DNA of 64,000 bases, taken from contig JAVMKI010000052.1 of assembly GCA_031732755.1 (NCBI GenBank), positions 46,963 to 110,962 on the forward strand. Reading direction: 5' to 3'. Below the pieces are notes generated by a model. It worked only from the letters and a program-made list of their open reading frames with translations. It did not search any database and was not told the DNA's origin. This document shows, one piece after another, positions 34,724 through 42,151 of this stretch; position 1 is the first letter of the stretch, and each line of letters starts with the position of its first letter. The stretch is from Contendibacter sp031732755. GTDB taxonomy: Bacteria > Pseudomonadota > Gammaproteobacteria > Competibacterales > Competibacteraceae. The position numbers and the translations under genes are program-made.

Positions 34724-34999
34724 CTAGCGGGCAGACCGGGAATGGTGCGTCATGCGCCGCCATGCGCCCGACCATCCATAGGGCACGAAATCCGTGTTGT
34801 TTTCCTCCAGGCAACGGACCGAATGCATCTGGGTACCCTTGATCGGTGTGTCACCACCATAACCGCCACAATAACTGCCCCCACTCGCGCTGACGCAGGA
34901 CGCCGCGCCACGATAGGGACAGCTATGCTTATCCACCGGCATCAACCCTTCGCTTCCATAGCGCCTGGCTTTCACCGGTCGCGTAATCTCACTCTTCAT
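34724..34999 (-). CDS. Small cysteine- and glycine-rich hypothetical protein
   Basis: 91 residues. The ATG at 34999 has GAGG nine bases upstream, the only good start signal in this stretch. The protein is basic at the N-terminus (MKSEITRPVKARRYGSEG) with a central CPYRGAASCVSASGGSYCGGYGGD holding three cysteines in a Gly/Ser-rich context, then a fourth in VRCLEENN. I recognise no family. The opposite strand is also open here, so the call rests on the start signal and the orderly composition. Confidence 0.4.
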   Translation of the reverse strand: MKSEITRPVKARRYGSEGLMPVDKHSCPYRGAASCVSASGGSYCGGYGGDTPIKGTQMHSVRCLEENNTDFVPYGWSGAWRRMTHHSRSAR

Positions 35000-35171
35000 T
35001 CGGGGGTTCCTCGCTTTGATGGTTCGCGGCACCGTTTCTCCCTTAGTACCCATTTTCTTGATTTTTTAGGATGTTATTAATTTAGACTCACTCTCAGGGA
35101 GGTAATATCAAATTTTGGAACCTTGGAGTAAATAAGGAATTTCGCAGACTATATCAGGGTTTTCCCCTATC

Positions 35172-36149
35172 ATGAAATTGGGCATTCGTATCACCAACTT
35201 GCTCACCGCCACAGGTTTCCTGGCCTGCATGGTCACATTGGTCGGTTTCCTTGGACCGTTCTGGTGGGGATTCGAGCTCGCCACGCACTTCCGCGTGCAA
35301 TACGCTCTCGCCCTGGGTGGATTCGCCCTGATCCCGTTGGCGCGGCGTCAGTGGCGGTGGTCGGCGCTGTTTGGGGCATTCGCCCTGCTCAATCTGGCGT
35401 TCATCCTACCGGCATTCCAACTGTCGGCACTCCAAGCAGAGGCTCCGACCACGCCGGTCACCGCCACCGGGAATTTGCCGACCCTGCGCGCCCTGCTCGC
35501 CAACGTGAACGCGGACAATCGCGATGCCGAGCGCCTCCGGCGCCTGATCGCCGCGTCCGATCCCGACATGATTCTGTTGCTGGAGGCGACGCCGTGGCTA
35601 CTCGACCAATTGCGCGATCTTGGTCGACGCTATCCGCATCACCTCACCGAACCGCGCGAGGACCCGTTCGGCATCGCTCTGTTCAGCCGCCATCCGTTCG
35701 TCCAAAGCCAGATCGTCCATTTCGGCGATGCGATCAGCCCACCCGCCGTCATGGTGACGATCAACGCGGGCGAGCATCCGTTTGCCCTGATCGGCGTCCA
35801 TCCCTGGCCCCCGGTCAGCGCCGATCTAGCCGAGGGTCGCAACGCGCAATTGCGGGCACTGGCGACTCGAGTTCGCCAGTGCCAAATCCCCGTGCTGGTG
35901 CTCGGCGATCTCAATCTCTCGCCCTGGTCACCCTGGTTCGCCCGTTTGCTGGCCGATACCGGTTTGCGCGACAGCCGGCGTGGGCGTGGCCTTCAACCAT
36001 CCTGGCCCGCTGGCTGGTGGCCGCTGTGGATTCCCATCGACCACGCCCTGTTTTCCGCGGGCATTCGCATCCAGCATCGGGAAATCGGCCCCGCCATCGG
36101 TTCCGACCATTATCCGGTCATTGTTGACTTTCAGGTTTCCGGCCCATAA
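35172..36149 (+). CDS. Endonuclease/exonuclease/phosphatase-fold membrane protein
   Basis: 325 residues. Three N-terminal membrane helices (about 8-30, 43-57 and 64-82) precede an EEP-fold domain. Catalytic motifs: LLLEATP (metal-binding Glu), GIALFSRHPF, VLGDLNLSPWS, IPIDHALFS and GSDHYPVIV. Membrane-anchored members of this family include YafD-like proteins of unknown substrate; DNA, phosphoinositide or sphingomyelin-type phosphodiester hydrolysis are all possible for the fold. It is followed 39 bases later by an exported beta-lactamase-fold protein. Confidence 0.88.
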   Translation: MKLGIRITNLLTATGFLACMVTLVGFLGPFWWGFELATHFRVQYALALGGFALIPLARRQWRWSALFGAFALLNLAFILPAFQLSALQAEAPTTPVTATGNLPTLRALLANVNADNRDAERLRRLIAASDPDMILLLEATPWLLDQLRDLGRRYPHHLTEPREDPFGIALFSRHPFVQSQIVHFGDAISPPAVMVTINAGEHPFALIGVHPWPPVSADLAEGRNAQLRALATRVRQCQIPVLVLGDLNLSPWSPWFARLLADTGLRDSRRGRGLQPSWPAGWWPLWIPIDHALFSAGIRIQHREIGPAIGSDHYPVIVDFQVSGP

Positions 36150-36188
36150 TTCGGCGAGCCGATCCTCAATCCGCTGGAGGCCGTTCCC

Positions 36189-37319
36189 ATGATCATCCTT
36201 CCTTTCCTTGACCCGGAACCGGTCACCGCGACCGATGAGGTTCCCGATTTCTCCAGACGCGCGTTCCTTACCCGGCTGGTCGCCCTGACCGCTGGCGCGG
36301 GCCTCGGCCTTGCCTCGCAATCCAACGCGGCGGATGGTGGTCGGTGGGACGAACCGCCTCCCGTGACCCGCCCCGACTGGCCGACGCGCGTTCCCCCGTA
36401 CCAGAATCGCCCCCCGGCCCGCTATTGGCGCCGACCGTCGGCGCGGTCCTGGAACCCACCCCCGGCGCGATCCTGGAATCAACCGCCGATTCAATCCTGG
36501 ACGCCCTCCTGGGCAACCACCGACCTCAACTCGACCGTCGCGCGCTACGTGGCGCACCTGCGCCAAACCGGCCGACTGGCGGTCAACGAGCGCACTGCCT
36601 GGCTGGTTTACGACTTTACCAGTCAACGTTTCTTGGTCACCATCAACGCCAATCTGCCCTACCAGAGCGCCAGCATGGTCAAACCGTTCATTGCCCTGGC
36701 GTTTTTTCACAAGGTCCAGCAGGGCCAACTGGACTACACCCCCTTCCGCCAACGGCAGATGGAAGCGATGATCCAGCACAGCAACAATCGCGCCACCAAC
36801 TACTTCATCGAGTTACTGAATCAGACTGGCGGCGACCGCTCTGGCCCAGCCGAGGCGGAACATACCCTCAAGCGGAACCATCCTGGGGTATTTCGCCAGA
36901 CCCGAATCGTCGAGTACATCCCCGGCGGGGGACGTACCTACCGCAACCGGGCCTCCGCCCTCGATTACCACCGTTTTCTACAAGCCCTTTGGTACGACCA
37001 GCTACCCTACTCCGCCGAACTCCGGCGCCTGATGTACTTGCCGAACCGCGACCGCATCTATACCGGCGCGACGGGCGTACCGCGCGGGACGGCGGTCATC
37101 GATAAGACCGGCACCACCGCCCGCTTGTGTGGCGACATGGGAATATTGATTGCCCAAGGCCGCGATGGCCGCCGCTATCCCTACACCTTCATCGGCATCA
37201 TCGAAAAGGCCCGCCCGACTCAAAGCTACATGGCCTGGCAAGCGGCGCGCGGCAACGTAATCCGGGACGTGTCCAGCATGGTGTATAGTCATTTGCGTCA
37301 AATACACGATTTGGTTTAA
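36189..37319 (+). CDS. Class A beta-lactamase-fold serine hydrolase with Tat signal
   Basis: 376 residues. Residues 22-48 form a twin-arginine signal (SRRAFLTRLVALTAGAGLGLASQSNA), so it is exported folded. A linker with repeated PPARSWN-like heptapeptides (about 74-104) precedes the catalytic domain. The serine hydrolase motifs are S162-x-x-K165 in SASMVKPF, SNN in HSNNRATN and KTG in DKTGTTAR. Missing the usual class A omega-loop ExxLN signature, it may be a peptidoglycan-active DD-peptidase-like enzyme and not an antibiotic resistance enzyme. It belongs with the Beta-lactamase2 family. Confidence 0.85.
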   Translation: MIILPFLDPEPVTATDEVPDFSRRAFLTRLVALTAGAGLGLASQSNAADGGRWDEPPPVTRPDWPTRVPPYQNRPPARYWRRPSARSWNPPPARSWNQPPIQSWTPSWATTDLNSTVARYVAHLRQTGRLAVNERTAWLVYDFTSQRFLVTINANLPYQSASMVKPFIALAFFHKVQQGQLDYTPFRQRQMEAMIQHSNNRATNYFIELLNQTGGDRSGPAEAEHTLKRNHPGVFRQTRIVEYIPGGGRTYRNRASALDYHRFLQALWYDQLPYSAELRRLMYLPNRDRIYTGATGVPRGTAVIDKTGTTARLCGDMGILIAQGRDGRRYPYTFIGIIEKARPTQSYMAWQAARGNVIRDVSSMVYSHLRQIHDLV

Positions 37320-37363
37320 CCGCGAATTCCGCGAATTCCACGCCCTACACCCAGGATATTCCA

Positions 37364-38524
37364 GTGTCTTATGATTTTGACCACGCGCCCGACCGGCGCG
37401 GCGCCGACAGTCTCAAATGGCAACGCTACGGCGCGGCTCTGCCGCTGTGGGTGGCGGACATGGATTTCGTCTCGCCGGAACCGGTCCTGACGGCGCTGCG
37501 CGCACGGGTCGCGCATGGGGTGTTCGGTTACGGCGCGCCACCGGAGGCGTTGACGGAAACGATTTGCGCGCGGATGGTTGACTGTTATGACTGGACCGTC
37601 ACACCGGAACAGATCGTCTATCTACCGGGGCTGGTCTGCGGCTTGAACGTCGTCTGCCGGGCGGTCGGCGAACCAGGCGATGCGGTGCTGGTGCAAACCC
37701 CCGTGTATCCGCCCTTCCTTTCCGCGCCGACGAACCAGGACCGGCGATTGCTCACCGCTGAATTGACTGCGGAAACGGGCGACGGGCGACTGCATTACCG
37801 CTTCGACGACGCGGCATTCGCGGCGGCCATCGATTCGCGTACTCGGCTATTCATCCTCTGCCATCCGCACAATCCCGTCGGACGGGCGTTCGGCGTCGAG
37901 GAACTACAGCGACTGGCGACGATATGCGCGCGTCACGATCTGACGATCTGCTCGGACGAGATTCACTGCGATTTGCTGCTGGACGGGCGGCGGCACACCC
38001 CGCTGGCCTCGCTGGCGCCGGAGATCGCCCAGCGCTGCATTACCCTGATGGCGCCGAGCAAGACCTTCAACATCGCCGGCCTAGGCGCCAGTTTCGCGAT
38101 CATTCAAAACCCCGCGCTGCGCCAACGCTTCAAACACGCGATGCGCGGCATCGTGCCGGACCCAAACATTCTCGGTTTGAACGCCGCGTTGGCCGCCTAC
38201 CGATACGGCGGCGACTGGCTACGGGAATTGCTCGTTTATCTGGCCACCAATCGGGATTACACCGTCGAGTACGTCACGCGGCATCTGCCGGGCGTTCGCA
38301 TCACGGTCCCGGAGGCGACCTATCTGGCCTGGCTGGATTGCCGGGACGCGGGCCTGCCCGGCAATCCGCATGAATTCTTCCTTCATCAAGCCGGGGTGGC
38401 GCTGAACAATGGCGCGGATTTTGGGCCGGGCGGCGTTGGTTTCGCGCGGTTGAACTTCGGCTGCCCGCGCGCCCGGCTGGTGGAAGGGCTGGAGCGGATG
38501 CGGGCGGCACTGACGGGGCGGTAA
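37364..38524 (+). CDS. PatB/MalY-family C-S lyase (cystathionine beta-lyase type)
   Basis: 386 residues of a fold-type I PLP enzyme. Start is GTG, giving SYDFDHAPDRRGADSLKWQRYG, the family N-terminus. PLP lysine is K233 in MAPSKTFNIAGLGASF; other motifs are LPLWVADMDFVSP, CHPHNPVGRAF and CSDEIHCDLLLDG. PatB/MalY enzymes cleave cystathionine or cysteine conjugates to a thiol, pyruvate and ammonia. Convergent spacing to the next gene leaves a repeat-containing intergenic region. Confidence 0.92.
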   Translation: MSYDFDHAPDRRGADSLKWQRYGAALPLWVADMDFVSPEPVLTALRARVAHGVFGYGAPPEALTETICARMVDCYDWTVTPEQIVYLPGLVCGLNVVCRAVGEPGDAVLVQTPVYPPFLSAPTNQDRRLLTAELTAETGDGRLHYRFDDAAFAAAIDSRTRLFILCHPHNPVGRAFGVEELQRLATICARHDLTICSDEIHCDLLLDGRRHTPLASLAPEIAQRCITLMAPSKTFNIAGLGASFAIIQNPALRQRFKHAMRGIVPDPNILGLNAALAAYRYGGDWLRELLVYLATNRDYTVEYVTRHLPGVRITVPEATYLAWLDCRDAGLPGNPHEFFLHQAGVALNNGADFGPGGVGFARLNFGCPRARLVEGLERMRAALTGR

Positions 38525-38551
38525 AAAATTGGCGGGGTGGTAAAAAACATT

Positions 38552-38610
38552 CCCCTCCTTAGCCAAGGAGGGGTGTTGCGCAGCGCCAGGGTGGTTGGAA
38601 ACTCTTCCAA
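38552..38610 (+). repeat. Dispersed intergenic repeat, copy A
   Basis: Starts with a 9-bp hairpin CCCCTCCTT-AGCC-AAGGAGGGG (38552-38573), then continues GTG..GCGCAGCGCCAGGGTGG and TTGGAAACTCTTCCAA. A related copy lies at 42078-42129 in the same orientation. The two flank the long repeat-protein gene. Confidence 0.75.
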
Positions 38611-38749
38611 CGAGCGTGGCTGTTTGGAACCCACTCCAGATCGTCGCCACGATCGGGAACTGAGTGGCGCTGAAACAGGTTACCCCCACTTTCGTCAAAA
38701 TGCGCCACCCAGTGGCGGTGGTTGCCCGCCGCGCGGGTGACAGGGGGGG

Positions 38750-41701
38750 TCAATACTCGGCCAGTTCCCGCAGTTGGCCCGGAATGTTGACCCAGGTTTT
38801 GCGGTCGGTGGTGTACCAGACCGTGCCATCGCTCGCGATCCCCGCCAGGTCGGCCCGACCGTCGTCGCCGAGGTCGCTCGCGACCATCTGCCTCAACCGG
38901 CCCGGCAGGTTGGTCCAGGTTTTGAGGTTGAGGGTGTACCAGATCGTGCCATCGCTCGCGATCCCCGCCAAGTCGGCCCGACCGTCACCGTTGAGATCAC
39001 CCGCGACCATCTGGCTCAACCAGCCCGGCAGGTTGAGCCAGGTTTTACGGTCGGTGGTGTACCAGATCGTGCCATCGCTCGCGATCCCCGCCAGGTCGGC
39101 CCGACCGTCGCCGTCAAGGTCACCCACCACCAGTTGATTCAATTGGCCGGGAATGTTGATCCAGGTGATGAGGTTGAGGGTGTACCAGATTGTGTCATCG
39201 CTCGCCACTCCAGCGAGGTCGGCTTGACCGTCGCCGTTAAGGTCACCCACCACCAGTTGGCGCAACCGACCCGGAATGTTGGCCCAGGTGTTGCGGTCGG
39301 AGGTGTACCAAATCGTGCCATCGCTCGCGATCCCCACGAGGTCGGTCTGGCCATCGCTGTTGAGGTCGCCGCTCTGGAGTTGGACCAGCGCGCCAGGGAT
39401 GTTTTTCCAGATGCTCCGGTCGGTCGAGTAGTAGATCTGCCCACTGCGAGTCAGGCCCGCCAAGTCGGCCCGACCGTCACCGTCGAGGTCGACGACATGG
39501 AGCTGGTGGAGCCAGCCGGGGATGGGGTTCCAGACTTGGAGGTCCGAGGTATAAAAGATCAGGTCGTCGTTGGTCAGGCCCGCGAGCAAACCAGGGGAGG
39601 TGCAGTCGCTGCGTAGGATGATGCGGTCGCCGACCGCCACGAACTGATGGCCGCCCCAGGTCACGCTCCTCAAGGTATGGAAAGAGCCCGTGCCCGCGCG
39701 CACGGTCCAGGTCACCCCGTCCGGGCTGGTCAAGATCGCGCTGGTGCCCCCCATAGAAGACTGCCCCGCCACCGCCACAAACTGAGCGCCGCCCCAGGTC
39801 ACGCTAGAAAACCAGCGGTCGCCGCAACAATCCCAGCGCGCGGTCCAGGTCACCCCGTCCGGGCTGGTCAGGACCATGCCACTCCGAACGTATCCGCCGC
39901 CATGGGGTCCGGGCCAGGAATAAGACTCATAGCCCACCGCCACGAACTGGTCGCCGCCCCAAGTCACGCCAGAAAGGGTGTAGCCGCTCGGAACGCGCGA
40001 GGCCCAGGGGCGCGGGGTCCAGGTTACCCCGTCCGGGCTGGTTAGGATCGTGCCGTTATTGCCCACTGCCACGAACTGGTTGCCGCCCCAGGTCACACTA
40101 GAAAGGGTGGCGGCGACGCCCGATGCGCGCGGGGTCCAGGTTACCCCGTCCGGGCTGGTCGTCAGGACCGTGCTGTTCCACCCAACCGCCACAAACTGGT
40201 CGCCGCCCCAGGTCACGCCAAGAAAGTCGTAGGTGGCACCCAAGTCGCGCGGGGTCCAGGTCACTCCGTCCGGGCTGGTCAGGACCGTGCTGTTCCATCC
40301 AACCGCCACAAACTGGTCGCCGCCCCAGGTCACGCTAGAAAGGGCGGCGACGCCCGATGCGCGCGGGGTCCAGGTCACCCCGTCCGGGCTGGTCAGGATC
40401 GTGCCGTTATCGCCCACTGCCACGAACTGGTTGCCGCCCCAGGTCACGCCACGAAAGTGGTAGGTGGCACCCAAGTCGCGCGGGGTCCAGGTCACCCCGT
40501 CCGGGCTGGTCAGGATCGTGCCGTTATCGCCNNNNNNNNNNNNNNNNNNNNNNNNNNNNNNNNNNNNNNNNNNNNNNNNNNNNNNNNNNNNNNNNNNNNN
40601 NNNNNNNNNNNNNNNNNNNNNNNNNNNNNNNCACTGCCACAAACTGGTTGCNNNNNNNNNNNNNNNNNNNNNNNNNNNNNNNNNNNNNNNNNNNNNNNNN
40701 NNNNNNNNNNNNNNNNNNNNNNNNNNNNNNNNNNNNNNNNNNNNNNNNNNNCCGTCCGGGCTGGTCAGGATCGTGCCGTTATCGCCCACTGCCACAAACT
40801 GGTTGCCGCCCCAGGTCACGCCACGAAAGTTGTAGGTGGCACCCGAGTCGCGCGGAGTCCAGGTCACTCCGTCGGGGCTGGTCAAAATCGTGCCGTTATT
40901 GCCCACTGCCACAAACTGGTTGCCGCCCCAGGTCACGCTAGAAAGGGCGGCGGCGACGCCCGATGCGCGCAGAGTCCAAGTCACTCCGTCGGGGCTGGTC
41001 AGGACGTCACCCCCCCCCACCGCCATAAACAGGTTACCGCCCCAGGTCACGCTAGAAAGCGGGTGGGTGACGCCTGAGTCACGCGGAGTCCAGGTCATCC
41101 CGTCCGGGCTGGTCAGGATCGTGCCGTTATTGCCCACTGCCACGAACTGGTTGCCGCCCCAGGTCACGCTAGAAAGGGCGGCGACGACGCCCGAGTCGCG
41201 CGGAGTCCAGGTCACTCCGTCGGGGCTGGTCAGGATACCACTCCCCACCGCCACGAACTGGTTGCCGCCCCAGGTCACGCCACTAAGGTCGTAGATGACG
41301 TTAGTGAGGGCCGAGGCGCTGGGGGTCCAGGTCACTCCATCGGGGCTGGTCTGGATCGCTCCATCCCCTCCGACAGTCACATAAAGCCCGGCACCGTAAG
41401 CAACAGACACTAGAGCATCTGAACGCAGCGCAACCTCCCAGGCGCTGCCACAGGTGGCATCTCCGACGGCCTGCGGTTGCCGCGGGTCGAGATCGGTGAT
41501 GGCTTTATCGGGTTCGGCAGGGCGTAGAGCCGGGAACGGCTGGTGTTCGGCCCCGGCGCGGGGATGCAGCCGCCCGTACTCAAGGGGTGTGGAACCGGGA
41601 GCGTCGGCCAAAGTCGGCGCAGCCCCGGCGGGGATGCTAAAAATAAATAATGAAATTAATAAGATAAATAAAAAAGAGGCGATGTAGTGATGGTGTGGCA
41701 T
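38750..41701 (-). CDS. Very long exported repeat protein (BNR-like and VCBS-like repeats), with two scaffold gaps
   Basis: At least 983 residues; true length is unknown because two gaps fall in it. A signal peptide (about 1-28, FLFILLISLFIFSIPAGAA) leads to secretion. After about 80 residues come many 39-residue units of the form WGGNQFVAVGNNGTILTSPDGVTW, resembling beta-propeller BNR/Kelch-type blades. The C-terminal 330 residues are about eight 41-residue units with a calcium-type loop DLNGDGRADLAG followed by SDGTIWYT, resembling FG-GAP/VCBS propeller repeats. Two consecutive propeller classes suggest a surface adhesin or matrix protein. No cell-wall anchor is visible. Confidence 0.85.
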   Translation of the reverse strand: MPHHHYIASFLFILLISLFIFSIPAGAAPTLADAPGSTPLEYGRLHPRAGAEHQPFPALRPAEPDKAITDLDPRQPQAVGDATCGSAWEVALRSDALVSVAYGAGLYVTVGGDGAIQTSPDGVTWTPSASALTNVIYDLSGVTWGGNQFVAVGSGILTSPDGVTWTPRDSGVVAALSSVTWGGNQFVAVGNNGTILTSPDGMTWTPRDSGVTHPLSSVTWGGNLFMAVGGGDVLTSPDGVTWTLRASGVAAALSSVTWGGNQFVAVGNNGTILTSPDGVTWTPRDSGATYNFRGVTWGGNQFVAVGDNGTILTSPDXXXXXXXXXXXXXXXXXXXXXXXXXXXXXXXXXXATSLWQXXXXXXXXXXXXXXXXXXXXXXXXXXXXXXXXXXGDNGTILTSPDGVTWTPRDLGATYHFRGVTWGGNQFVAVGDNGTILTSPDGVTWTPRASGVAALSSVTWGGDQFVAVGWNSTVLTSPDGVTWTPRDLGATYDFLGVTWGGDQFVAVGWNSTVLTTSPDGVTWTPRASGVAATLSSVTWGGNQFVAVGNNGTILTSPDGVTWTPRPWASRVPSGYTLSGVTWGGDQFVAVGYESYSWPGPHGGGYVRSGMVLTSPDGVTWTARWDCCGDRWFSSVTWGGAQFVAVAGQSSMGGTSAILTSPDGVTWTVRAGTGSFHTLRSVTWGGHQFVAVGDRIILRSDCTSPGLLAGLTNDDLIFYTSDLQVWNPIPGWLHQLHVVDLDGDGRADLAGLTRSGQIYYSTDRSIWKNIPGALVQLQSGDLNSDGQTDLVGIASDGTIWYTSDRNTWANIPGRLRQLVVGDLNGDGQADLAGVASDDTIWYTLNLITWINIPGQLNQLVVGDLDGDGRADLAGIASDGTIWYTTDRKTWLNLPGWLSQMVAGDLNGDGRADLAGIASDGTIWYTLNLKTWTNLPGRLRQMVASDLGDDGRADLAGIASDGTVWYTTDRKTWVNIPGQLRELAEY
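38770..39590 (-). repeat. 123-bp tandem repeats coding 41-residue VCBS-like units
   Basis: Roughly seven to eight tandem units with a 123-base period; for example CGACCATCTG recurs at 38881 and 39004. Each encodes a DxDGDGRADL-type loop and GTIWYT. Confidence 0.85.
40532..40631. other. Scaffold gap (100 N)
   Basis: Sequence before the gap (..GTTATCGCC) and the 20-base island after it (CACTGCCACAAACTGGTTGC) are contiguous in an intact unit. The missing part is therefore probably a whole number of 117-bp units, possibly none. Confidence 0.98.
40652..40751. other. Scaffold gap (100 N)
   Basis: Separated from the previous gap by a 20-base island. The sequence resumes at CCGTCCGGG, so part of one unit plus any number of whole units is missing. 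Confidence 0.98.
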
Positions 41702-42021
41702 GGTCGGATCTCCAATGGTGCATGCGGAAGATTCATGCCGGCTGGGATGTACTCTAATCCCATAGAATTATTATAGGGTTCTACAATAAAGACGGTACTG
41801 ATTTATCACATGCGGCCACCGCGACAGTACGATAGTCCCAAGGGGGCCGCACGAGCCGGATTAACCAGGTAGTGGCGAACAACGCAACGCGGTACGCTTC
41901 GCCAAAATCGGATTTTCCCCTTGTATTTATGAAGTTTGGTAGAGTTTCCATGAACGTGGTTGCGCGATACCCCTCTGGGACCAGAACTCCCGTCAAGGAG
42001 TTTGAAGCACCACGGTCTGGT

Positions 42022-42050
42022 CTCTGTGAACCTGAAACAGGTTCACAGAG
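42022..42050. repeat. Perfect 13-bp inverted repeat
   Basis: CTCTGTGAACCTG (42022-42034), loop AAA, CAGGTTCACAGAG (42038-42050). There is no T-tract on either side, so it is not a classical terminator. Confidence 0.85.
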
Positions 42051-42077
42051 ATCGGGTTTCCCGAACAGTTGCTCCTT

Positions 42078-42129
42078 GGCTAAGAAGGGGTGGCGCACGG
42101 CACCGGGGTGCTTGGAAACTCTCCCAATG
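42078..42129 (+). repeat. Dispersed intergenic repeat, copy B
   Basis: GGCTAAGAAGGGGTGGCGCA..CGGGGTGCTTGGAAACTCTCCCAA, related to copy A at 38552-38610 in the same orientation, with several mismatches and small gaps. Confidence 0.7.
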
Positions 42130-42151
42130 ATCTGTGGATGTTGACAACCGG

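Larger units (their letters stand above)
39640..41370 (-). repeat. 117-bp tandem repeats coding 39-residue blades
   Basis: Many units with a period of about 117 bases; CGTCCGGGCTGG starts at 40381 and again at 40498. Some units carry small in-frame length changes. Both scaffold gaps lie here because the units are nearly identical. Confidence 0.88.
41702..42151. other. Intergenic region with hairpin and dispersed repeat
   Basis: 450 bases between the start of the repeat-protein gene and the end of amtB. Open frames exist on both strands but run through repeat and hairpin sequence and look non-coding. It contains the long hairpin at 42022-42050 and repeat copy B. Confidence 0.5.

Noticed and set aside
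34628..35080. 150-codon plus-strand frame in the spacer after the kinase
   Set aside because: No start signal and irregular composition; the minus-strand frame has a better ribosome binding site.
38750..41370. CRISPR-like regular repeats
   Set aside because: Repeats are contiguous 117- and 123-bp coding units without spacers; no cas genes nearby.
41872..42144. 90-codon plus-strand frame
   Set aside because: It reads through the palindrome and dispersed repeat B; likely non-coding.
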